Assembly (NCBI GenBank): GCA_964391025.1
Contig: CAYMKJ010000190.1
Span: forward strand, 1 to 22,784
Direction: 5' to 3'
DNA length: 22,784 nt
From: SHZI01 sp964391025
GTDB lineage: Bacteria > Pseudomonadota > Gammaproteobacteria > Steroidobacterales > GCA-2729495
Shown piece by piece: positions 13,076 to 20,972 of this stretch (position 1 is the stretch's first letter; the number at the start of each line of letters is the position of its first letter). Under the pieces are notes generated by a model. That model was not told the origin of the DNA, searched no databases, and saw only the letters and a list, made by a program, of their open reading frames with translations. The position numbers were made by a program, and so were the translations under genes.

Positions 13076-14022
13076 TGGCGGGCGGTCCGGGCGCCGCAGC
13101 GGCGGCCCGGGAACGTCTTGGCCACTGGCTGGGGACCGCCCTGCTGCTCGGCGGCGCGCTGGGGACGCCAGCGGCCGAGTCGGCTGACCTGCCGGCCCCG
13201 AGCGAGCGGGGCCGCTACCTGGTGCATGCGGGCGGCTGCCTGACGTGCCACACGGCTGACCGGCCAGATGCCATACCCCTGGCCGGCGGGCGAGCGCTGG
13301 CGACGCCCTTCGGCACCTTCTACTCGCCGAATCTCACCCCCGATCCGGTCACCGGCCTCGGCGGCTGGACGGACACGGATCTCGGCCGGGCGCTCCGGGA
13401 AGGTGTGGCGCCGGATGGCAGCAACTACTACCCCGCCTTTCCCTACCCCGCCTACACCGGCCTCACGGATGCCGACGTGGCTGCCATCGCCGCCTATCTC
13501 CGCAGCCTGAAGCCGGTCCGCCAGATGACACCGGAACACGAGCTGCCCTGGTACCTGTCATCCCGCCTGGTGATGTTCGGCTGGAACCTGGTCAATTTCA
13601 CGGCCGGGCGCTTCGCAGCCGATCCTTCCCGTGATGCTCTATGGAATCGCGGGGCCTACCTGGTCCGGCACCTCGGCCATTGCGGCGAGTGCCATACGCC
13701 GCGCAACGTCCTCGGCGGCCTCGACCGAAGCCGCGAACTGGCCGGCAACCCGGCTGGGCCGGACGGCGAGAAGACTCCGAACATCACCCAGGACAAGACG
13801 GTCGGCATCGGCCGCTGGTCCGTCGACGAGATCGTGTTCCTTCTCGAGACTGGCTTGCTGCCGGATGGGGATTTTGCCGGCTCCTTGATGAGTGACGTGA
13901 TTGAGGACAACACCGGGAAGCTGACCACTGAGGACCGGCAGGCCATCGCGACGTACCTCAGGTCGCTGGGTCCAGCCAAACCACAAGGCCCGGGGGCGGG
14001 CGGGAGCGACCACTTGCCATAA
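13075..14022 (+). CDS. Exported diheme cytochrome c
   Basis: The protein has 315 residues, with a signal peptide (LGTALLLGGALGTPAAESA, about 19-37) and two cytochrome c domains. Heme sites are CLTCH (55-59) and CGECH (203-207). Domain 1 has GTFYSPNLTPD and YYPAFPYPAYTGLTDADVAAIAAYLRSL. Domain 2 has TPNITQDKTVGIGRWS and LMSDVIEDNTGKLTTEDRQAIATYLRSLGP, where Met272 is the likely axial ligand. This layout is known from cytochrome subunits of periplasmic alcohol, gluconate or thiosulfate-type dehydrogenases, but no such dehydrogenase is adjacent. It is coupled to the cytochrome c' gene; an electron-transfer partnership is inferred. Confidence 0.93.
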   Translation: MAGGPGAAAAARERLGHWLGTALLLGGALGTPAAESADLPAPSERGRYLVHAGGCLTCHTADRPDAIPLAGGRALATPFGTFYSPNLTPDPVTGLGGWTDTDLGRALREGVAPDGSNYYPAFPYPAYTGLTDADVAAIAAYLRSLKPVRQMTPEHELPWYLSSRLVMFGWNLVNFTAGRFAADPSRDALWNRGAYLVRHLGHCGECHTPRNVLGGLDRSRELAGNPAGPDGEKTPNITQDKTVGIGRWSVDEIVFLLETGLLPDGDFAGSLMSDVIEDNTGKLTTEDRQAIATYLRSLGPAKPQGPGAGGSDHLP

Positions 14023-14109
14023 TCAGGTAGCCCTGCCGCGTGAGCTCCGTCACGCTACTTGACTGCACCCGCTGTTACATTGCCTTGCCAGTCCAACAAA
14101 AATAATGAG

Positions 14110-15324
14110 ATGGCATTGATACATCCCGCGTGTCTAGTACCCGTGAGCTGCGCCCAGTTGCAGCTCGGCATGTATGTGGCCGAGCTGGATCGATCGTGGC
14201 TGCAGACGTCGTTCCATGCCCACGGCTTCCTGCTCAACCAGAGCGAGCAGATCGAGGACCTGCGGCGGATCTGCGCTTACGTCTATGTGGACCCGGTGCT
14301 TTCGGAGCACAGCGACGGCGAGATGTTTTCCACCGGCCTGACCGCAAGGGTCAAGGCCCTGTCCCCCGATGTCCTGCCGACACCCCTGACCCGCCAGCGA
14401 ACGGAACTGCGCGCCCTGGGCCATGCCTTCGCGGTAGCGGTGCAGGGCGTGCGTCGCTCCAACGAGCTGGTGCTGACGCCGCTGCGTTGCGCGCTCGAGC
14501 CGGTGGTTGCGAGTCTGCTGGCGGACGCAGACACTATCCCCTGGCTGCTGGCCACCGAGCTCAAGGTGGGCTTTCTGCATCGGCGGGCCCTGGACTCCGC
14601 GGTACTGATGGCGCTGGCCGGCCGAGGGATTGGCTTTGAGCGGCCATTGGTGAATGAGCTTGCCCTGGCCGGCCTGCTGCTGGACATCGGCAAGCTCTCA
14701 GTGCCCATCACGATTCTCGCCAAGATCGAGCCACTGACCGGTCATGAGCGCGGCTTCGTGGAGCGTCACGTCCGACGGGGCCTGTACATGGTCCGCTCGA
14801 CGTCGGCGATCTCGGAAACGGTGGAGGATGCGGTGCTCGGGCACCACGAACGCCTGGACGGCAGCGGCTATCCGCGCGGCCTGCGCGGCAGCCGGATTCC
14901 GCTTCCGGCCCGGCTTGCGGGACTCGTGGACACCTACGACGCCGTGCTCCAGGACCGGCGGTACGCGCCGGCCATGGCGGCGCACGACGCCATGCGGCTG
15001 GTGAATAGGCTGTGCGGCAGGAAGTTCGATACGGCCATCGTGCGCAGCTTCATGCGTGCTCTTGGACTATTCCCCACGGGCTCCTGGCTGCAGACTGCCG
15101 ACGGCCGCCTCGGCATCGTGCGCCGCCAGGTCGATGACGAGCCGACGCGCCCGCAAATCGCGCTCGTCAGCGACCACGCTGGCCGCCGGCTGCCCGGCGG
15201 TCCGACGCTCTGGCAACCGATCCGCCGCGGCGACATCGCCCGCGTGCTGCCGCCGGCCGCCGTGTGCGTGCCTCATCGCCAGCTCGATGAGGCTCTCAGC
15301 GCCGCGGCCAATCTGGCCGCCTGA
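14110..15324 (+). CDS. HD-GYP domain protein with degenerate HD motif
   Basis: The protein has 404 residues from the ATG at 14110; an upstream in-frame start at 14059 adds unconserved residues. The N-terminal part (about 1-95) resembles the DUF3391 domain that precedes some HD-GYP domains (LQLGMYVAELDRSW). The HD-GYP part spans about 150-340. The GYP signature is intact (HHERLDGSGYPRGLRG), as are VDTYDA and the RRY segment. The key HD dyad, however, reads LLLDIGK (Leu191-Asp192) instead of LLHDIGK. Loss of that metal-binding His suggests reduced or absent c-di-GMP phosphodiesterase activity and possibly a sensing or scaffold role. The C-terminal 60 residues are unassigned. Confidence 0.9.
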   Translation: MALIHPACLVPVSCAQLQLGMYVAELDRSWLQTSFHAHGFLLNQSEQIEDLRRICAYVYVDPVLSEHSDGEMFSTGLTARVKALSPDVLPTPLTRQRTELRALGHAFAVAVQGVRRSNELVLTPLRCALEPVVASLLADADTIPWLLATELKVGFLHRRALDSAVLMALAGRGIGFERPLVNELALAGLLLDIGKLSVPITILAKIEPLTGHERGFVERHVRRGLYMVRSTSAISETVEDAVLGHHERLDGSGYPRGLRGSRIPLPARLAGLVDTYDAVLQDRRYAPAMAAHDAMRLVNRLCGRKFDTAIVRSFMRALGLFPTGSWLQTADGRLGIVRRQVDDEPTRPQIALVSDHAGRRLPGGPTLWQPIRRGDIARVLPPAAVCVPHRQLDEALSAAANLAA

Positions 15325-15365
15325 TCCCGCTGAACCGAGCGTCGGGGACCAAGTTACCAATCCTT

Positions 15366-15457
15366 AAGACCCCATCCATCGGGGGGTCAGGAGCCGGCGG
15401 ATAGCCTTGATCCACTGATCGACGAGCCCGCCCCGTTCCCCCCGGGCCGGGCTCGTC
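15366..15457 (+). repeat. Two strong hairpins downstream of the HD-GYP gene
   Basis: GACCCC and GGGGTC (about 15368-15389) form one hairpin. GACGAGCCCG (15421-15430) and CGGGCTCGTC (15448-15457) form a perfect 10-bp stem around a C-rich loop. Neither has a T-run. Together with the terminator further downstream they form a 3' UTR or a possible separate small RNA. Confidence 0.4.
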
Positions 15458-15485
15458 ACAGCAGGCTGAAGACGGCTAGTCCTTT

Positions 15486-15520
15486 GGGCCGGTGAGCGCA
15501 AGCTCCCCGGCCCTTTTTCT
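15486..15520 (+). terminator. Rho-independent terminator after the HD-GYP gene
   Basis: GGGCCGGTGAGC (15486-15497) and GCTCCCCGGCCC (15502-15513) pair with one mismatch around a GCAA tetraloop, and TTTTTCT follows. It ends the HD-GYP transcript or a small RNA arising in 15325-15485. Confidence 0.85.
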
Positions 15521-15525
15521 CTTGC

Positions 15526-15583
15526 AGGAGTGCCTTTGGGCGCGACTGACGCATTCCCGGTCGCGCCCAAAGGCGCTCCTACA
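15526..15583. repeat. REP palindrome (GTAGGAGCG type) upstream of the response regulator
   Basis: The arms 15526-15546 and 15560-15580 are inverted copies (GGAGTGCCTTTGGGCGCGAC against GGAGCGCCTTTGGGCGCGAC, 19 of 20). Read on the minus strand the element starts TGTAGGAGCGCC, the form of REP elements common in Xanthomonadales and Pseudomonas and mobilised by RAYT transposases. No RAYT gene is in the window. Confidence 0.75.
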
Positions 15584-15584
15584 C

Positions 15585-15590
15585 TATGAT
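15585..15590 (+). promoter_or_regulatory. -10 box of the response regulator gene, leaderless candidate
   Basis: TATGAT (five of six consensus) lies seven bases before the ATG at 15598, with no Shine-Dalgarno. The -35 position would fall inside the REP arm. Transcription would begin at about the start codon. Confidence 0.4.
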
Positions 15591-15597
15591 CTGCGCC

Positions 15598-16281
15598 ATG
15601 CGCATCCTCGTTATCGAAGACGACGCCGGCGTCGCCAGTTTCATCATCGGTGGGCTCCGGGAGGCCGGCCATACGGTCGATCACTCGGCCGACGGCAAGG
15701 ACGGCCTCTTCCTGGCCACGACAGGCAATTACGACGCCCTCATCGTGGACCGCATGCTACCCAATGTTGACGGGCTCACCATCGTCCGCACACTTCGCGC
15801 CTCCGACAACACAACCCCCGCCCTGATCCTCAGCGCGCTTGGCGAGGTGGATGACAAGGTGAAGGGTCTGCGGGCCGGGGCTGACGACTACATCGGCAAA
15901 CCGTTCGCCTTCGCGGAACTGATGGCCCGGCTGGAGGCTATCACCCGCCGTCCTGCCCGGGAGGGCAGCGACGAAATCACCGAAATCCAGGTGGGAGATC
16001 TGCACGTCAATCTCCTCAGTCGGGAGGTGCGCCGGGCGGGCCAGAGCATCGACCTGCAGCCCCGGGAATTCCGCCTCCTAGAGTACCTGATGCGCAACCG
16101 GGACCAGGTGGTCACCCGCACCATGCTGCTGGAAAATGTCTGGGACTATCACTTCGATCCGCAAACCAACGTCATCGACGTCCACATCAGCCGTCTGCGC
16201 CGCAAGGTCGACAAAGACTTCGAGCCACCCCTGATTCACACCGTCCGCGGGGCGGGGTACAGGCTGAGTGAATCCGCTTAG
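15598..16281 (+). CDS. OmpR/PhoB-family response regulator
   Basis: The protein has 227 residues from MRILVIEDDAGV. The receiver domain (1-115) shows the acidic pocket EDD (7-9), phospho-acceptor Asp51 in LIVDRMLP, the switch Ser/Thr region LILSALGE and Lys in IGKPF. The C-terminal winged-helix DNA-binding domain (about 128-227) includes LQPREFRLLEYLMRN, VVTRTMLLENVWDYHFDPQTNVIDVHISRLRRKVD and TVRGAGYRL. It resembles regulators of heavy-metal or envelope systems (CusR, CopR, QseB types), but the specific stimulus cannot be read. It overlaps the kinase gene by 14 bases. Confidence 0.95.
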   Translation: MRILVIEDDAGVASFIIGGLREAGHTVDHSADGKDGLFLATTGNYDALIVDRMLPNVDGLTIVRTLRASDNTTPALILSALGEVDDKVKGLRAGADDYIGKPFAFAELMARLEAITRRPAREGSDEITEIQVGDLHVNLLSREVRRAGQSIDLQPREFRLLEYLMRNRDQVVTRTMLLENVWDYHFDPQTNVIDVHISRLRRKVDKDFEPPLIHTVRGAGYRLSESA

Positions 16282-17683
16282 GCTGATCCGGACCTCCACG
16301 TTCCAGCTCGCCTGGTGGTACATGGGGATTTTCGGGGCCTCGGCGCTGGTCCTGATCGGCGTCGTGTGGTGGGCTACGCTCGGCTATCTCGAGCAGCAAA
16401 CCAACGCCACCATCGAGGCAGAAGTCGCCGGCCTCGTCGAGCAGTACAGCCGGCGCGGCCCGCGCGGGCTGCAGACCTTGATCCGCGCGCGCGCCGCTGT
16501 AAACAACGGTGCCCTCACTGTCTACCTGTTTGCAGACCGGGAGCGCCGGCCACTGGCCGGCAACCTGGCCGTCTGGCCCGCCGGAAAAACTGGTGACGAC
16601 GGCTGGTTCAGCTTCACGGTTGTGGGACGAGACGGTCGACGCATCGGCATGCGGGGCCCGATCGTCCGGCTGCGCGATGGACAGCAACTGCTGGTGGCTC
16701 AGGACCAGAGCCGCCTGGAGGCCACCCGTTCGCTAATCAACGAAGCTTCTCTCTGGGCCCTGGGCGGCGGTCTCGTACTCGCACTGCTCGGCGGCTTTCT
16801 GATGAGCTACAGCGTGATGCGCCGCATCGATGTGATCAACCGGGCCAGCCGCGAAATAATGACCGGTCGCCTGCAGAGCCGCATGCCTGTGCGGGGTGTC
16901 AATGACGAGTTCGACCAGCTGTCGGAGAACCTGAACGCGATGCTGGACCGGATCGACTCTCTGATCGAGGGCGTCAAGTCCGTCGCTGACAACATCGCCC
17001 ACGACCTCCGCACGCCACTAACCAGGTTGCGCGGCCGGCTCGAGAACCTGACGGCGCGCCCGGGGCTGGACGACGAACTCCGCGACGAACTGAACTCGGC
17101 CATGGGCGAGGCGGATCATCTCCTGGCAACCTTCAGGGCCCTGCTGCGCATCGCGCGCATCGAGTCGGGCACCCATGACCGGGAATGGGCCGCTGTGGAC
17201 CTCCGCCCCCTGCTGCAGGACGCCTGGGAGCTGTATCAGGCGGTCGGGGAAGAGAAGGACATTGCGGTCCATCTCGGCCCTGTGACAGGCCAGCTGCGGG
17301 GCGACCGGGATCTGCTGTTCCAGGCGCTCTGCAACCTGCTGGACAACGCGATCAAATACAGCCCGGCCGGATCGGAAGTTACTCTCGAGGCCACCGGGAC
17401 AGCCGACGCGTTCCGCATCTCCGTCGCCGACCGGGGTCCGGGCATTCCGGAGGTGGAACGCGACAAGGTGCTGGACCGCTTCTATCGCTCCGCCAGTGTC
17501 ACTGGCGTGCCCGGCAGTGGGCTGGGCTTGTCCCTGGTGAATGCCATCGCCCGACACCACGGCGGTCAGCTCCTGCTCACCGACAATGCGCCCGGGCTCC
17601 GGGCCACTCTGCGGCTGCCGAGGGCCCTCGGCTCCGGGCCGGCGCCCGTTCCCGAGGTGGCCTTCGCCGGGGCGACCCAGTAG
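16268..17683 (+). CDS. Membrane sensor histidine kinase, partner of the upstream response regulator
   Basis: The protein has 471 residues, starting with GTG at 16268 inside the regulator gene. TM1 is at about 17-38, a periplasmic sensor region of about 120 residues follows, and TM2 is at about 163-182. A HAMP domain follows (about 184-236), then the H-box NIAHDLRTPLTRL with His245, the N-box LLDNAIKYSP, and G boxes DRGPGIP and GSGLGLSLV. The kinase core therefore looks intact. The periplasmic part has no recognised ligand domain. It and the response regulator form one operon and a cognate pair. Confidence 0.95.
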   Translation: MNPLRLIRTSTFQLAWWYMGIFGASALVLIGVVWWATLGYLEQQTNATIEAEVAGLVEQYSRRGPRGLQTLIRARAAVNNGALTVYLFADRERRPLAGNLAVWPAGKTGDDGWFSFTVVGRDGRRIGMRGPIVRLRDGQQLLVAQDQSRLEATRSLINEASLWALGGGLVLALLGGFLMSYSVMRRIDVINRASREIMTGRLQSRMPVRGVNDEFDQLSENLNAMLDRIDSLIEGVKSVADNIAHDLRTPLTRLRGRLENLTARPGLDDELRDELNSAMGEADHLLATFRALLRIARIESGTHDREWAAVDLRPLLQDAWELYQAVGEEKDIAVHLGPVTGQLRGDRDLLFQALCNLLDNAIKYSPAGSEVTLEATGTADAFRISVADRGPGIPEVERDKVLDRFYRSASVTGVPGSGLGLSLVNAIARHHGGQLLLTDNAPGLRATLRLPRALGSGPAPVPEVAFAGATQ

Positions 17684-17715
17684 GCTTTCAGATCCCCCTA
17701 ACGCAGGAATAGCTC

Positions 17716-18087
17716 ATGGACCGTTTTCTCGTCAGAGCGCTCACTGCCGCCATCGGCCTGTGGGTAGCCGATGCCCTCGTCGACGGCATCAGCTTCGACA
17801 GCACGGCTTGGCTGCTGGGTGCCGCGGTGGTGCTCGGGCTGATCAATGCGGTCGTGCGACCGCTGGCGGTGATCCTGACGTTGCCGATCACGCTGATCAC
17901 CCTGGGCCTGTTCCTGCTGGTCCTGAACGCCGGCATGCTCGCGCTGGCAGGCTGGATGCTGCCGGGCTTTCACATCGCCGGTTTCTGGCCGGCGTTCCTG
18001 GGCGCGATCGTCGTCAGCCTCGTGAGCAGCGTCGGCTCCTGGTTTTTTGGGCCCCGCCGATCAGTTGGAACGAGCGAATTCAGGTAA
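17716..18087 (+). CDS. Four-TM membrane protein of the holin superfamily IV / YvlD type
   Basis: The protein has 123 residues with four predicted helices: LTAAIGLWVADALV, AWLLGAAVVLGLINAVVRPL, VILTLPITLITLGLFLLVLNAGMLALAGW, and FWPAFLGAIVVSLVSSVGSWFF. The GLINAVVRPLAVILTLPITLITLGLFLLVLNA block is the family hallmark. Members such as Bacillus YvlD are linked to envelope stress rather than phage lysis, despite the holin name. It has an AGGAA ribosome site and lies 32 bases after the kinase gene, possibly in the same operon. Confidence 0.9.
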   Translation: MDRFLVRALTAAIGLWVADALVDGISFDSTAWLLGAAVVLGLINAVVRPLAVILTLPITLITLGLFLLVLNAGMLALAGWMLPGFHIAGFWPAFLGAIVVSLVSSVGSWFFGPRRSVGTSEFR

Positions 18088-18111
18088 ACGTCCGGCGGGG
18101 CTGACGGGCTC

Positions 18112-18537
18112 TCAAGCTCTCCGGGAGCCCCGGGTGAAGTCGAGGCGCACTCGCTCTTCCACCTCGCGGGCGGCGCACTCGAACGAGATGTTGCGGTAGG
18201 CAGCGTCATGCCCCAGCTTGCGCAGGCGTCCGGCCAGATACTCCCGCAGGTACGCCCAGCGGAAGCGCCAGGCGCCGAGCTCCCGGTACTGCCGGACGTG
18301 CTCCAGTTCGTGGGCCAGCAGGGCGAGGAACTCCGCGTCGGCGGTTTCCCTGCCACCCGCCGCCAGGTAGATGCGATGTCGATTCACGTACCCCGCGGGC
18401 CGGCCACGGACGTAGCGGGGCACACCCCGGTGCAGCCGGACGGTGTCCAGGTCGATCCCCGGAAAGTATTTGCCGAGCTTCGCGCGAACTACCGGCGACA
18501 GCGGCTCTCCCCGGCGACCATCGGCAGGCTGGCTCAT
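18112..18537 (-). CDS. Small DUF4157 metallopeptidase-like protein
   Basis: A 141-residue single-domain protein. DUF4157 features are visible: FPGIDLDTVRLHRG, then the zinc-binding helix LLAHELEHVRQYRELG with HELEH (76-80), and FECAAREVEE, where Glu120 or a neighbour may be the third ligand. No signal peptide is seen, so a cytoplasmic site or unconventional export is likely. It starts 13 bases after the end of the permease gene on the same strand and is probably the last gene of the exporter operon. DUF4157 domains often occur in larger toxin-like or contractile-injection proteins; a short stand-alone form gives little hint of substrate. Confidence 0.85.
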   Translation of the reverse strand: MSQPADGRRGEPLSPVVRAKLGKYFPGIDLDTVRLHRGVPRYVRGRPAGYVNRHRIYLAAGGRETADAEFLALLAHELEHVRQYRELGAWRFRWAYLREYLAGRLRKLGHDAAYRNISFECAAREVEERVRLDFTRGSRRA

Positions 18538-18550
18538 CCTGTCGCTGCCC

Positions 18551-19750
18551 TCAGTCTGCCCGGAGGGATTCGACCGGATCGAGCTGGGCGGCCCGCACCG
18601 CCGGCAACACGCCCGCGATCAGGCCGATGAGCAATGCCACGACGACGGCGAGAGCCATGTAGGGCCAGGCGGGGCTCAAGGGCAGCGTCGGAAGCACGAA
18701 GCCCAGCACGGCGATGCATGCCAGCCCGAGCAGAATGCCGCACAGGCCACCGATACCCGCCAGCAGCAGTGACTCGCCGAGGAACACGTTCCGGATCTGC
18801 CGGCGCCGGGCGCCGATCGCCTGCAGCAGGCCAATCTCTGCCGTCCGCTCCCGCACCGCGATGGTCATGATCGTAAAAATGCCGACGCCACCGACCAGGA
18901 GTGAGATGCCGCCGAGTGCGCCCACGGCAAACGTGACCACGTTGAGCACTGAACCCAGCACGTCCAGCATCTGCTGCTGGGTGGTGATCGTGAAGTCCTC
19001 GCCGCCATGCCGGGCCATCAGCACCCGGCGGACGGCCTCGACGACCTCCTCTACTGGCGCACCCTTTTCGTACATCACGTCGATCTCGAAAAGGCCCTCC
19101 CGGTTGAACAGTTCCAGGCCCTTGGCCACGGGAATGTACACGGCGTCATCCAGGTCGAAGCCGAACATCGTGCCCTTGGACTCCATCACGCCGATCACGG
19201 TGTAGCGCTGCCCGCCCACGCGGATGCGCTCGCCGAGTGGATTGCGCGTGCCGAACAGTTCGCTGCGCAGCTTGCTGCCCAGTACGGCGAAGGACCGGGG
19301 CGTGTTCGGATCATCCGGGGGAAGGAACTTCCCGAGCGCCACTCGAAACGACAGCGCCTCCGTCAATTCATCGCCCGTGCCGCTGACGATCGTCTGACGC
19401 TCGCGACCACCGCCCTCCACCGAGGCACTCCCCTGGACCAGCGGCAGTATGGAGCGCACGTAGGGCAGCCGCTTCAGTGCCTGGGCGTCCGCCAGGCTGA
19501 GTGGGCGCGCCGAGTTCAGTACGCCAGTGGGCATGCCAAAAGTCTTTGCCTTGCCCGGATTGATGCCGACGATGTTGGTGCCGAACTGGGTGAACTGGGC
19601 CACCATGTAGTTGCGCAACCCCTCGCCCATCGACGTGAGCAGCACCACCGCGGTGACGCCGATCGCGATCCCCAGTGCCGTCAGGCCGCTTCGGAGCTTG
19701 TGGGAAACGGCGGACGTTGCCGTGAAACGGATTAGTTCTCTGGCGTTCAT
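18551..19750 (-). CDS. MacB-like ABC permease, second of two
   Basis: The protein has 399 residues from MNARELIRFTATSAVSHKLRSGLTALGIAIGV (ATG 19750). Sequence upstream in frame is a shadow of the neighbouring permease. TM1 is at about 20-45, then a periplasmic MacB_PCD domain (about 50-270), then an FtsX domain with three helices (about 278-390) that contains MTIAVRERTAEIGLLQAIGARRRQIRNVFLGESLLL. It ends AAQLDPVESLRAD. Thirteen bases separate it from the other permease, so the two are probably co-translated and may form a heterodimer. Confidence 0.93.
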   Translation of the reverse strand: MNARELIRFTATSAVSHKLRSGLTALGIAIGVTAVVLLTSMGEGLRNYMVAQFTQFGTNIVGINPGKAKTFGMPTGVLNSARPLSLADAQALKRLPYVRSILPLVQGSASVEGGGRERQTIVSGTGDELTEALSFRVALGKFLPPDDPNTPRSFAVLGSKLRSELFGTRNPLGERIRVGGQRYTVIGVMESKGTMFGFDLDDAVYIPVAKGLELFNREGLFEIDVMYEKGAPVEEVVEAVRRVLMARHGGEDFTITTQQQMLDVLGSVLNVVTFAVGALGGISLLVGGVGIFTIMTIAVRERTAEIGLLQAIGARRRQIRNVFLGESLLLAGIGGLCGILLGLACIAVLGFVLPTLPLSPAWPYMALAVVVALLIGLIAGVLPAVRAAQLDPVESLRAD

Positions 19751-19763
19751 CAGCGACGACCCA

Positions 19764-20972
19764 TCAACGACGACCAAGCGCCGCCACGGGATCGAGTCCG
19801 GCCGCACGCCGGGCCGGCAGAATGCCAAAGAGCATGCCGCAACCGATCGCCAGAACAACCGCGCCGGCCACGGCCCAGACCGGCGGATGAAAGGTGAAAT
19901 CCCGGTAAAACTCGCCGAGCACGAAGAGGATGCCATAGCCGGCGAGCACGCCGACGACGGCGCCCAGCAGGGCGAGATAGATTGCTTCCGCCAGAAACAG
20001 GCCGAGAATCTGGCGGCGACGGGCACCGAGCGCCTTGAGCAGGCCGATCTCCTGGGTGCGCTGACTGACCGCGACGAGCATGACGTTCATGATCAGCACG
20101 CCGGCAACCAGCAGGCTGACGGCGGCAATGCCGCCGAGGGCACGGGTGAGGGTGCCCAGGATGCCATCGAAGGTCTTGAGTACCGCATCCTGGGTTACGA
20201 CGGTCACGTCTTCGTCACCGCGATGCCGTTCCTTCAGTGTCTGGACGATGTAGCGCTTCGCCGCTGGCATCGTGTCCCGCCCCCGCGCCTGCACGATGAT
20301 GCGGAACAACGCCGGCGAGTTGAAGATGCTCTGCGCCACCGCGACGGGCACCAGCACCAGCTGGTCCGCATCGACCATCACGGAGATGCCCTGGGGTGCC
20401 AGGACGCCCGAGACGCGGCAGCGCCGATCGCTGATGCGCAGCCAGCGCCCGACCGGCGGCTCGCCGCGGAAGAGTTCCCGGCCAATGGTACTGCCGACGA
20501 CGCAGACAGCGGCTTCCCTGTCCATGTCACCGGCTGGCAGAAACTCGCCGCTCGCCATCTCCCAGCCGCGAATCCTGCGGAACGTGGCGGTGGTGCCCAT
20601 AATCGTGACATCGCGCTCCAGGGAGCCGGAGGAGGCCGTGGCCTCGCCGACCACCACGGGCGCCAGCATGTCGATGGCGGCACTCCGCTCCAGCGCGCGG
20701 GCGTCCCCCAGCGTCAGGTCCCGGGGCGTCGCGCCTGACAGCATGGCAGGTCCGCCCCCGGTCGTCTCCGTACGCCCGGGCAGGACGATCAGCAGGTTCG
20801 TGCCGAGCGACCGGAATTCATCCGTCACGTAGAGGCGTGCCGCTTCGCCCAGGCCCGTCAACACCACCACGGCCGCCACGCCGATAGCCGTGGCAAGCAG
20901 CATCATGGCCGTGCGCAGCGGGTAGCGGAACAACGCCCCCAGCGCCACCCGATTCTGGTCGGCGAACCTCAT
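19764..20972 (-). CDS. MacB-like ABC permease, first of two
   Basis: A 402-residue protein with the same layout as its neighbour but clearly divergent sequence. TM1 is PLRTAMMLLATAIGVAAVVVLTGLGEAARLYV, a periplasmic domain runs to about residue 270, then three C-terminal helices follow, with the FtsX signature AVSQRTQEIGLLKALGARRRQILGLFLAEAIYL. The end is PARRAAGLDPVAALG. Its start overlaps the ATPase stop by four bases. With the adaptor and ATPase it would make a tripartite MacAB-type exporter; an outer-membrane TolC-like partner is not in the window. Confidence 0.93.
   Translation of the reverse strand: MRFADQNRVALGALFRYPLRTAMMLLATAIGVAAVVVLTGLGEAARLYVTDEFRSLGTNLLIVLPGRTETTGGGPAMLSGATPRDLTLGDARALERSAAIDMLAPVVVGEATASSGSLERDVTIMGTTATFRRIRGWEMASGEFLPAGDMDREAAVCVVGSTIGRELFRGEPPVGRWLRISDRRCRVSGVLAPQGISVMVDADQLVLVPVAVAQSIFNSPALFRIIVQARGRDTMPAAKRYIVQTLKERHRGDEDVTVVTQDAVLKTFDGILGTLTRALGGIAAVSLLVAGVLIMNVMLVAVSQRTQEIGLLKALGARRRQILGLFLAEAIYLALLGAVVGVLAGYGILFVLGEFYRDFTFHPPVWAVAGAVVLAIGCGMLFGILPARRAAGLDPVAALGRR

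Noticed and set aside
19751..20026. N-terminal extension of the second MacB-like permease
   Set aside because: Shadow of the neighbouring permease; the real protein starts MNARELIRF at 19750.
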